Assembly (NCBI RefSeq): GCF_029392895.1
Contig: NZ_CP114200.1
Coordinates: 5,363,001-5,427,000 of the forward strand
DNA length: 64,000 bases
Source of the DNA: Streptomyces sp. 71268
Lineage (GTDB): Bacteria > Actinomycetota > Actinomycetes > Streptomycetales > Streptomycetaceae
Direction: 5' to 3'
Below are positions 57,332-64,000 of this stretch, one piece after another; position 1 is the first letter of the stretch; every line of letters starts with the position of its first letter. The position numbers and the translations under genes are program-made. The notes under the pieces were generated by a model that did not search any database, was not told the origin of the DNA, and saw only the letters and a program-made list of their open reading frames with translations.

Positions 57332-57871
57332 ATGACTGATCAGGGCCCTACGGCGGCCGGGGACGATCTTCCCGGCAAGCCGACCTCGGCGTCGCGCACG
57401 ACGCTGTCGCACATCATGACGGCGGCGGACACGAACCTCCTCGGGACCGTCCACGGCGGCGTGATCATGAAACTGGTCGATGACGCGGCCGGAGCGGTCG
57501 CCGGCCGGCACTCGGGCGGGCCCGCCGTCACGGCGTCCATGGACGAGATGGCGTTCCTCTCGCCGGTGCGCGTCGGCGACCTCGTCCACGTGCACGCGCA
57601 GTGCAACTGGACCGGCCGCACCTCCATGGAGATCGGCGTGCGCGTCATGGCCGAGCGGTGGAACGAGTCGACCCCCGCCACCCAGGTCGGCAGCGCCTAC
57701 CTGGTGTTCGCCGCCGTCGACGCGGACGGCATGCCGCGCAGCGTGCCGCCGGTCATCCCCGACTCGGAGCGCGACGCGCGTCGCTTCCAGGAGGCGCAGA
57801 TCCGGCGCACGCACCGGCTCGCCAGGCGCCGAGCCATCCGGGAACTGCGCGAGCAGCGCCCGGACGAGTGA
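57332..57871 (+). CDS. hotdog-fold acyl-CoA thioesterase
   Basis: A 179-residue single hotdog thioesterase of the YciA/BACH type: LSHIMTAADTNLLGTVHGGVIMKLVDDAAGAVAGRHSGG contains the family N-terminal motif with Asn and His and the acidic active-site Asp, followed by AFLSPVRVGDLVHVHAQCNWTGRTSMEIGVRV. It hydrolyses acyl-CoA to free acid and CoA in the cytoplasm. ATG 57332 is the usual start; ATG 57320 is 4 codons earlier. It lies convergent with the lipoprotein gene, in the middle of the LCP region. Confidence 0.92.
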   Translation: MTDQGPTAAGDDLPGKPTSASRTTLSHIMTAADTNLLGTVHGGVIMKLVDDAAGAVAGRHSGGPAVTASMDEMAFLSPVRVGDLVHVHAQCNWTGRTSMEIGVRVMAERWNESTPATQVGSAYLVFAAVDADGMPRSVPPVIPDSERDARRFQEAQIRRTHRLARRRAIRELREQRPDE

Positions 57872-57899
57872 CCCGGCCTCCCCGGCACACGAACCGGGC

Positions 57900-58142
57900 T
57901 CAGCGAGGCACCGGCGTCGTCGTGGTGCGCCCCGGCTGCCTGCCGTCCGGGGCGTAGTCGCAGTCGAGGCTGGACATCTCGCGGTCGCCGTCCTCCGAGT
58001 CGATGATGACCACGCCCGTGCAGGCCCGGCCGTGTTCGTCGGTCCACGTGACGAGTTCGCTGCGGTCCGACTGCGTGCAGCCCACGAGCAGCGCGCCCAC
58101 GGCCGTCGCCGCGGCCGCCGTGACGAGTCTTCGTGCCCTCAT
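57900..58142 (-). CDS. small secreted lipoprotein
   Basis: An 80-residue protein with a clear lipoprotein signal: basic MRAR, hydrophobic LVTAAAATAVGALLVGC, with the lipobox LVGC giving the acylated Cys at residue 22. The mature part is 58 residues, acidic, with two further Cys (GRACTG, SSLDCDY). It is likely attached to the outer face of the membrane. No family is recognised. Stop codons of this gene and the thioesterase are 28 bases apart. Confidence 0.8.
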   Translation of the reverse strand: MRARRLVTAAAATAVGALLVGCTQSDRSELVTWTDEHGRACTGVVIIDSEDGDREMSSLDCDYAPDGRQPGRTTTTPVPR

Positions 58143-58312
58143 GTCCTTCTCCCCCCGCCGCCCCGTGCCGGGGCGGGACGTCGCGGCGCACCCCCGTGCG
58201 CCGACCCCACCCGTCATCATGCGACTGGTTGGCCGCCGGACACAGAGGGCGGACGAAGCCGGTCGAGGACGTCGGGCGGACAGGAGCGGGGCGGCACCGG
58301 CCGACGGCGCCG

Positions 58313-59809
58313 CTACGAGCAGTTGACCTCGTCGCCCTTCACCGCCGACCCGGCGACCGGGGTCGGGTGCTCCGGGCGTACCGGGCGCACCCCCCGGTGC
58401 TCGGTGCCGAGCGTGACCCGCAGCACCGGGCCCTGGCCGCGCACCGGGCGGAGCGTGGCGCCGGGCAGGGCCGTGGCCAGGGAGCGGGCCGAGTCCCGCC
58501 AGCGTGGGTCGTGCGCGATCACGGTGTGCGGGGCGCCGCGCTCGCGCGCGTTGCTGGCCACGCCGGTGGTGGCGAACCCGGTCGCGCGCAGGGCGCGGTC
58601 GGTCCTGGCGCCGAGCCCGGTGCGGTCGGTGCCGTTGACGACCTGGACCCGGATCTGCGCCGGGTCGATCTCGACCGCGGTGGCCCGGGGCCGGCGCGGC
58701 CGCTGCGGGGCCAGCGGGCGGTCCTCGCGGATGGCCTCGAAGAGCTTGTCGGCCCGCGCCTCGTTCCACCGTACGGTCGAGCCGACGCCCGGCACCGAGT
58801 AGCTCACGTCCCCGACGGGCACCGAGGCGAACTCCGACGAGGCGGGCGAGAAGCCCCGCATGGCCTTGCCCAGCTTGAGGAGTTCGGCGCTGCCCAACTG
58901 CCGGTCGGCGCGTACCGAGCCGAGCACCGACGAGGCCACCTTCGCGAACTTGACCGGGTTGAGCAGCACCCCGCTGGTGGTCGCCTTGTCGATGAGGGCG
59001 GCCAGGAACCGCTGCTGACGCTGCATCCGGCCGAGGTCGGCGGCGCCGTCGACGTGCCGCGACCGTACGTACTGCAGGGCCTCGCCGCCGACCAGCGTGT
59101 GCCGCCCGGCGGCCAGGTCGAGCCCGGTGTACCGGTCCCTCAGCGGCCGTACGGTGCACACCTCGACGCCGCCGACCACGTCCACGGTCCGCATGAAGCT
59201 GGCGAAGTCGACCTCCAGGTAGTGGTCGATGTGCACGCCCGTCATGTGCTCGACGGTGCGCACGGTCAGGCTCGGCCCGCCCTCCGCGTACGCTGCGTTG
59301 ATCTTCTGCGGGTGGGTGCGGCGCACGGTGCCGGTGGCCGGGTCGGTGTACGCGGGGATCTCGGCGTACGAGTCGCGCGGCAGGCTGACCACGCTGGCGC
59401 GGTCGTGGTCGTCCGAGAGGTGGACGAGCATCAGGGTGTCGGCGCAGTTGCAGGGGGCGCCGCCGAGCCGGTACTTGGCCTTCTCCTCGGGCGTGATCGC
59501 CTCGCGCCGGTCGACGCCGGCGACCAGGAAGTTCGTCCCGTCGCCGGCGGCGGGGCGGTGGTCGAGGGAGCCGAACGCGTCGACCCGGTCGATGCCGTTC
59601 TCCAGGCCGGAGACCATCGCGTGCCCGGCCCCGCCGGCGATCAGCACCGTCACCGCGGCGGACACGGACAGCCGCCGCCCCCAGCGAGGCCGGTCGCCGC
59701 GCCCCGGCCTGGTCCGAGCCGCCGCGGCGGGCGGGGCGGCGGCGGGGCCGCGTGGGATACGGGGCCGGCGCGGTGGGGGCGGGTGCGGGGTGCGGGCCGG
59801 TTGGGTCAC
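58313..59809 (-). CDS. LCP family glycopolymer ligase with LytR_C domain
   Basis: A 498-residue protein. A Pro/Arg-rich cytoplasmic head of about 45 residues is followed by one membrane helix (LSVSAAVTVLIAGGAGHAMV), the LCP domain (TNFLVAGVDRREAITPEEK, DRASVVSLPRDSYAEIP, KINAAYAEGGPSLTVRTVEHMTGVHIDHYLEVDF, DVVGGVEV) and a C-terminal LytR_C domain (about 390-480; IRVQVVNGTDRTGLGARTDRAL). GTG 59809 was chosen because GGAGGT lies 8 bases upstream. It is divergent from the glycosyltransferase gene. Confidence 0.93.
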   Translation of the reverse strand: MTQPARTPHPPPPRRPRIPRGPAAAPPAAAARTRPGRGDRPRWGRRLSVSAAVTVLIAGGAGHAMVSGLENGIDRVDAFGSLDHRPAAGDGTNFLVAGVDRREAITPEEKAKYRLGGAPCNCADTLMLVHLSDDHDRASVVSLPRDSYAEIPAYTDPATGTVRRTHPQKINAAYAEGGPSLTVRTVEHMTGVHIDHYLEVDFASFMRTVDVVGGVEVCTVRPLRDRYTGLDLAAGRHTLVGGEALQYVRSRHVDGAADLGRMQRQQRFLAALIDKATTSGVLLNPVKFAKVASSVLGSVRADRQLGSAELLKLGKAMRGFSPASSEFASVPVGDVSYSVPGVGSTVRWNEARADKLFEAIREDRPLAPQRPRRPRATAVEIDPAQIRVQVVNGTDRTGLGARTDRALRATGFATTGVASNARERGAPHTVIAHDPRWRDSARSLATALPGATLRPVRGQGPVLRVTLGTEHRGVRPVRPEHPTPVAGSAVKGDEVNCS

Positions 59810-60106
59810 TGGGGGAGACCTCCGCGACGGGCTGGGGCGGGCGGGCACGCAGGATGGGCGGGGCGCCCGGCGCAGCGTGGGTGAAGCAGGGCGAAACAGC
59901 GCAGAATTGGACGAAGGGTGGCGAGCTGTAATGAAGCCGGTCGAAGTGAACATCGTAAGTCCATATGATGAGCGCCACAGCTCCCCACGCCGGGCGTCGC
60001 GCCGGCGGCCACCCGCCCGGTGCGCCTCCGCATCCCCCATTAGCGGTAACGTGGCCCGTACTACCCGCAGTCACCTGGGCGGCGACCCCTGTACCCCCGA
60101 GGGAAG

Positions 60107-61135
60107 ATGTCTGAGTCACAGCCTCCGGCCGTATCCGTGATCATGCCGGTGCTCAACGAGGAGCGTCACCTGCGCAATTCCGTCCGGCACATCCTGGAAC
60201 AGGAGTACGCCGGCGAGCTGGAGGTGGTGATCGCCCTCGGCCCCTCGACGGACCGTACGGACGAGATCGCCGCCGAGCTGGTGCGCGAGGACCCTCGGGT
60301 GCACACGGTGCCCAACCCCACGGGACGCACGCCCGCCGCGCTGAACGCGGCGATCAAGGCGTCGCGCCACCCGGTGGTGGTGCGCGTCGACGGCCACGGC
60401 ATGCTCTCCGCGAACTACATCGCCACCGCGGTGCGACTCCTTGAGGAGACCGGCGCGCAGAACGTGGGCGGCATCATGCACGCCGAGGGGGAGAACGACT
60501 GGGAGCACGCCGTCGCCGCCGCCATGACCTCCAAGATCGGCGTGGGCAACGCGGCCTTCCACACCGGCGGCGACGCGGCCCCGGCCGAGACCGTCTACCT
60601 GGGCGTCTTCCGCCGCGAGGCGTTGGAGCAACAGGGCGGCTACAACGAGGAGTTCATCCGCGCCCAGGACTGGGAGCTGAACTTCCGCATCCGCGAGGCG
60701 GGCGGCCTGATCTGGTTCTCGCCCGAGCTGAAGGTCTCCTACCGGCCGCGGCCGAGCATGCGCGCGCTGGCCAAGCAGTACAAGGACTACGGCCGCTGGC
60801 GGCACGTGGTCGCCCGCTACCACCAGGGCTCGATCAACCTGCGCTACCTCGCCCCGCCCACCGCCGTGGTGGCCATCGCGGCGGGCCTGGTCGTCGGCGT
60901 CGCGCTCACCCCGTGGGGCCTGGTCGTCCCCGGTGGCTACCTCGCGGCGATCGTCGCCGGCTCCGTCCCGGCGGGCAGGGGGCTGCCGGTCGGCGCCCGG
61001 CTGCGGATTCCGCTCGCCCTCGCCACCATGCACCTCTCCTGGGGCTGGGGCTTCCTGACCAGCCCCCGGGCGCTGGCGAAGAAGGTCATCGCCAGCCGCC
61101 GCCCCGCCGTCGTCGCCAGCGGCTCGGGCGTCTGA
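60107..61135 (+). CDS. family 2 glycosyltransferase
   Basis: A 342-residue GT-A glycosyltransferase: VSVIMPVLNEERHLRNSVRHIL (nucleotide site), VIALGPSTDRTDEIAAEL, VRVDGHGMLSANYIATAV (the D-x-D-like metal motif is DGH) and FIRAQDWELNFRIREAGG, the acceptor QDWEL motif. A C-terminal pair of membrane helices (VVAIAAGLVVGVALTPWGLVVPGGYLAAIVAG) anchors it. It transfers a sugar from a nucleotide donor to a membrane-linked acceptor, consistent with making the polymer that the nearby LCP enzymes attach. ATG 60107 follows GAGGGAAG. Confidence 0.93.
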   Translation: MSESQPPAVSVIMPVLNEERHLRNSVRHILEQEYAGELEVVIALGPSTDRTDEIAAELVREDPRVHTVPNPTGRTPAALNAAIKASRHPVVVRVDGHGMLSANYIATAVRLLEETGAQNVGGIMHAEGENDWEHAVAAAMTSKIGVGNAAFHTGGDAAPAETVYLGVFRREALEQQGGYNEEFIRAQDWELNFRIREAGGLIWFSPELKVSYRPRPSMRALAKQYKDYGRWRHVVARYHQGSINLRYLAPPTAVVAIAAGLVVGVALTPWGLVVPGGYLAAIVAGSVPAGRGLPVGARLRIPLALATMHLSWGWGFLTSPRALAKKVIASRRPAVVASGSGV

Positions 61136-61168
61136 GCCAGGCCGCGAACACCGCCGTACGACGCCGAC

Positions 61169-61198
61169 GGCCGGGCCGCCCGCCGTGGCGGCCCGGCC
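61169..61198. terminator. convergent hairpin terminator
   Basis: GGCCGGGCCGCC (61169-61180) pairs with GGCGGCCCGGCC (61187-61198), a perfect 12-bp stem with a 6-base loop, between the converging glycosyltransferase and LCP genes. Confidence 0.75.
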
Positions 61199-61207
61199 CG
61201 GCCGGGG

Positions 61208-63130
61208 CTAGAACGTGTAGACCGGGTTCACCTTCATGCACGCCGTCTTGTCGTCGCCGTTGAGCGCGTCCGCGCTGTCCGGGGCCTTGGTGTCCTGGTC
61301 CCGCTCCTCGCTCCCGGCGCCGTCGCCACTGCCCGCGTCCCCGCCGTCGGCCGGCTTCGGGTAGCTGGTGCCCTCCCGCCAGTCCGCGCCGACGACCACC
61401 GTCACCTGCGGCAGCCCTGAGCCGAGCTGGACGGCGCTCTTGGGCAGGCCGAGCGATTCCGCGACGGCCAGCGCGTTGGCGCGCTGCTCCTCGGTCGCGT
61501 ACGTGACCGTCGTCGTCGCCTGCGGCTTGGGCGTCGGGTCCGCGATGGCCTGGTTGAAGCCGTTCGCGATCAGCGCGTCCGCGATGGCCGAAGCGCGCTG
61601 CGGCACCGGGGCCAGCGAGGGGGAGCCGGTGCCGTTCTGGACGGCGACGGCGATCTCGCCCTTGGGCGCGGCCGGCACCGTGGGCTCGGCGGTCTTCTTC
61701 GGCGGGAGCTTCTTCTTGTCCTTGCCGTCGAGCGCGATGTCGTTGCGGATCAGCTCGAACAGCTTGTCCGCGTCGCCCGGCTTGGGCACGACGTGTGCCT
61801 TGCTCCGCGGGTCCGGAATCCACGGCATCGTCGTCATGGTGATCCGCTTGGTGGGCACCCGCTTGAGGTCGTTGCCCAGGTCGTAGAGCTTCTTGACGGT
61901 GCCGAGCCCCGGGTCCACCTTGAGCGCCTTGGTCGCCGCCTCGGCCAGGTCCATCAGCTTGCCCGGGTCGGACAGCTTGGTGCCGGACTTGAGCTGGCGG
62001 ACCATCGCGTTCATGTACATGTGCTGGGCCTTGGCCCGGCCGATGTCGCTGCCGTCCTCGAAGCCGTGCCGGGTGCGCAGCCACTGCAGGGCCTGCTGGC
62101 CCTTGATGTCGTGCTCGCCCTTCTCCAGGTGCAGCCCCGAGTCGGGGTCCTTGACGTTGTTGTCCACGCAGACCGGCACGCCGCCGACGGCGTCGGCCAT
62201 GTCCACCACGCCCGCGAAGTCGATCATCATGAAGTGGTCGATCGGGACCCCGGCCAGCCCCTCCCAGGTGGCGACCGTGCAGCCGGGGCCGCCGTTCTGC
62301 AGGCTGGAGTTGATGATGTTGCGATCGGACTCCGGGTAGACCGTGCCGTCGTCGTCGATGCACTTGGGTATGGTCACCCGGGTGTCGCGCGGGATGCTCA
62401 CCACCGACATGTTGCTGCGGTCGGCGGAGACGTGCACCAGCATCTGCACGTCGGCCAGCGGCTTGCGGTCGGCGTCCGCGCGCGAGCCGCCGAGCTTGAT
62501 GTTCTCCTCGGTGTTCCGGCTGTCGGAGCCGAGCAGCAGGATGTTCAGCGGGGTCTGGCCGTCCGCGTTGGGCGTGCTGCGGTCCAGCCGGTTCTCGCCG
62601 AGGTTGAGGGTGTCCTTCTCTATGTTGCCGTTGAGGTGCTGGTAGTAGAGGTAGCCGGCGCCGGCCGTGCCGAGGATGACGAACGCCAGCCCGCCCGCCG
62701 ACCACAGCAGCACGCGCCGCCCCTTGCCCCGCTCCCGGTTCCGCCGCCGACTGCCCGCGCGCCGCGCGCCGCCGCCCCGGGGCGCCGGTACGCCACCGCC
62801 ACCATGGCCGCCGCCGCGCTCCCCGTCGTCACCGCCGCCGGGCGCGGCCGGCGGCGCGGCCGGCCCACGGGCGCGCCGCCCCCCGGCGCGCGAGCCCGCG
62901 CCGGACCTCGCCGCACCGGACCCCGCCGTGCTGGACCTCGCCGCACCGGGGCCCGCCGCGCCGCCCTCGCCCGGGCGCGCGCCCGGCAGGTCCGCGCCGG
63001 CCCGGCCGGAGGCGGCCCGGGGTTCGGCCTTCTCGGCGTCGCCCTCGTACAGGCTGTCGTCCCAGCCGAGTTCGCGGGCCTCCGGAACGCGCCGTCTCGA
63101 TCGCCCCCCTCGCGTGCCGTTGTGCCGCAT
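61208..63130 (-). CDS. LCP family glycopolymer ligase, long form with LytR_C domain
   Basis: A 640-residue protein. A cytoplasmic Arg/Gly/Ala-rich head of about 135 residues, one helix (VLLWSAGGLAFVILGTAGAGYLYY, about 137-160), the LCP domain (LNILLLGSDSRNTEENIKLGGSRAD, MSVVSIPRDTRVTIP, NSSLQNGGPGCTVATWEGLAGVPIDHFMMIDF, DAVGGVPVCVDN) and a LytR_C domain (about 475-575; EIAVAVQNGTGSPSLAPVPQRASAIADALIANGF). It lies 55 bases downstream of the next LCP gene on the same strand, probably in one operon. Confidence 0.93.
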   Translation of the reverse strand: MRHNGTRGGRSRRRVPEARELGWDDSLYEGDAEKAEPRAASGRAGADLPGARPGEGGAAGPGAARSSTAGSGAARSGAGSRAGGRRARGPAAPPAAPGGGDDGERGGGHGGGGVPAPRGGGARRAGSRRRNRERGKGRRVLLWSAGGLAFVILGTAGAGYLYYQHLNGNIEKDTLNLGENRLDRSTPNADGQTPLNILLLGSDSRNTEENIKLGGSRADADRKPLADVQMLVHVSADRSNMSVVSIPRDTRVTIPKCIDDDGTVYPESDRNIINSSLQNGGPGCTVATWEGLAGVPIDHFMMIDFAGVVDMADAVGGVPVCVDNNVKDPDSGLHLEKGEHDIKGQQALQWLRTRHGFEDGSDIGRAKAQHMYMNAMVRQLKSGTKLSDPGKLMDLAEAATKALKVDPGLGTVKKLYDLGNDLKRVPTKRITMTTMPWIPDPRSKAHVVPKPGDADKLFELIRNDIALDGKDKKKLPPKKTAEPTVPAAPKGEIAVAVQNGTGSPSLAPVPQRASAIADALIANGFNQAIADPTPKPQATTTVTYATEEQRANALAVAESLGLPKSAVQLGSGLPQVTVVVGADWREGTSYPKPADGGDAGSGDGAGSEERDQDTKAPDSADALNGDDKTACMKVNPVYTF

Positions 63131-63185
63131 CCGGCCTCCCCTACTCGGTCGTGCTGCCGGCCTGATGGGGCGGGCGAATCGCAGG

Positions 63186-64000
63186 TTACTTCGCGCAGAC
63201 GTTCTTATCGTCCGCCCCTATGCGCTGGACACCCTCCGGTGCCTTGCGCGGGGCGGTGATCGGAACGCCCTTGCCCTTGTAGTCCTCGCCCAGTGTCAAC
63301 GTCATCTCCGCCATGGGGTCGGCCTCCACCGTGCCCGGCTTGAGCGCGGACCCCGGCAGACCCATGCTGTCGGCGAGCCGTCGGGCCTGGTCGGCCTGGT
63401 TGGGCGCGTACTCCAAGGTGGTCTTCTTGATGTCCGACGGCGCGTTCTGGCCGTTGGTGCTGTGAATTATCCCCTCTTCGTTCTGCATCCAGGTCACCGT
63501 CTCCTGTGCCGCCCCCAGCTTGCCGCTGCCGTTCAGCACCTTCACCCGAACGTTCGCGGGATCGGCCTTGGTTCCCTTCAGCCGGGCGGCCTCCTTGCTC
63601 TTGGCGGCCTTTTCCTTCTTCTTGACCTCGGTCAGCGACACGTCCTGGCGGACCATGGCGAACAGCGGCTCCGCCTTGGGTTTGTCCAACAGCACGGTCA
63701 CCTGATCGGTGTTGTCGAAGACCGGCACTGTCGCGAAGGTGATGTTCTTGATGTCGACCTTGCTCAGGTCCTTACCGAGATCCATCAGCTTTTTTACGCT
63801 CCCAATGCCCGTGTCGACGGTGAGGGCGTCGGTGGCGGCATTGCTGAGCTTCCACATCTTCTTCGGGTTGGAGAAGGTGCCGCCCGACTTCATCTCGCGG
63901 ATCATCGAACTCAGGAACTGCTGCTGGAGCTTGATGCGGTCCAGGTCGCTCTCGAAGCCGACGCCGTGCCGGGTCCGGACGAAGGCGAGCGCGTCCTCGC
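63186..64000 (-). CDS. LCP family glycopolymer ligase, 5'-truncated by the window edge
   Basis: The C-terminal 270 residues of a further LCP protein; the frame is open through position 64000 (EDALAFVRTRHGVGFESDLDRIKLQQQFL), so the start lies outside. The ATG at 63905 is internal. The fragment contains the last third of the LCP domain, including the RxRHxxxxSDxxRxxxQQ-type motif, and a LytR_C domain (about residues 145-240 of the fragment; NVRVKVLNGSGKLGAAQ). It precedes the 61208-63130 LCP gene in the same direction and is the fourth LCP gene in 8.4 kb. Confidence 0.92.
   Translation of the reverse strand, partial: EDALAFVRTRHGVGFESDLDRIKLQQQFLSSMIREMKSGGTFSNPKKMWKLSNAATDALTVDTGIGSVKKLMDLGKDLSKVDIKNITFATVPVFDNTDQVTVLLDKPKAEPLFAMVRQDVSLTEVKKKEKAAKSKEAARLKGTKADPANVRVKVLNGSGKLGAAQETVTWMQNEEGIIHSTNGQNAPSDIKKTTLEYAPNQADQARRLADSMGLPGSALKPGTVEADPMAEMTLTLGEDYKGKGVPITAPRKAPEGVQRIGADDKNVCAK

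Noticed and set aside
57900..60119. A 739-residue minus-strand open frame
   Set aside because: Only the last 80 residues, with a lipoprotein signal, look like a protein; the rest is an out-of-frame reading of the LCP gene at 58313-59809.

Overview
The window is chromosomal DNA of a high-G+C actinomycete, most likely Streptomyces or a close relative. G+C looks well above 70 percent, third codon positions are almost all G or C, GTG starts and 4-bp ATGA/GTGA gene overlaps are common, and the gene set (SigF-type sigma factor with partner-switching genes, urocanase gene cluster, purK-purE-dipeptidase, a cluster of LytR-CpsA-Psr genes) is typical of Streptomyces. About 57 protein genes are supported. 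The first and last are cut by the window edges. There is no rRNA, phage, IS element or CRISPR array.

Layout, left to right. 1-6.4 kb: a truncated alpha/beta hydrolase, two small cupins, an RpiR regulator, a small membrane protein, a GAF-PP2C phosphatase and a small P-loop kinase; the second cupin carries a frameshift and the phosphatase an in-frame stop. 6.5-6.66 kb: an unannotated RNA unit with a tRNA-like cloverleaf, a candidate promoter and a strong terminator. 6.7-14.8 kb: a PLP decarboxylase-like gene divergent from a regulator plus four-gene 4-hydroxyproline/proline catabolic operon. 14.8-18.5 kb: an MFS exporter, an AraC regulator and a methyltransferase. 18.6-24.5 kb: a histidine utilisation operon (hutU, an M20-type amidohydrolase, hutF with a frameshift, hutI). 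24.8-29.5 kb: a methyltransferase and two divergent enzyme/TetR pairs with clear palindromic operators.

29.8-41.3 kb is housekeeping-like: sigma factor, anti-sigma antagonist and anti-sigma kinase; a POT peptide transporter; an OmpR-type two-component system; GtrA; purK-purE; a membrane dipeptidase. 41.5-50.8 kb looks accessory. It holds a two-gene RiPP locus (37-residue charged, Pro-rich precursor with one Asp-Gly plus a PIMT-like methyltransferase, resembling imiditides), an XRE-TPR regulator divergent from an unknown protein and a degenerate Nudix protein, an SRPBCC protein, and an ABC transporter coupled to a NarL-type two-component system whose kinase also carries a frameshift. 50.9-64 kb: UDP-sugar dehydrogenase, acyl-CoA dehydrogenase, a repeat-rich beta protein, a small antitoxin-like protein, and four LCP ligase genes with a glycosyltransferase, a thioesterase and a lipoprotein, a cell-envelope glycopolymer region.

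The main points for a second look are the imiditide-like locus (41.5-42.8 kb), the tRNA-like RNA (6.5-6.7 kb), and three genes in which one extra C in a C5-C6 run before GG breaks the frame, which points either to assembly errors or to unstable homopolymer tracts.
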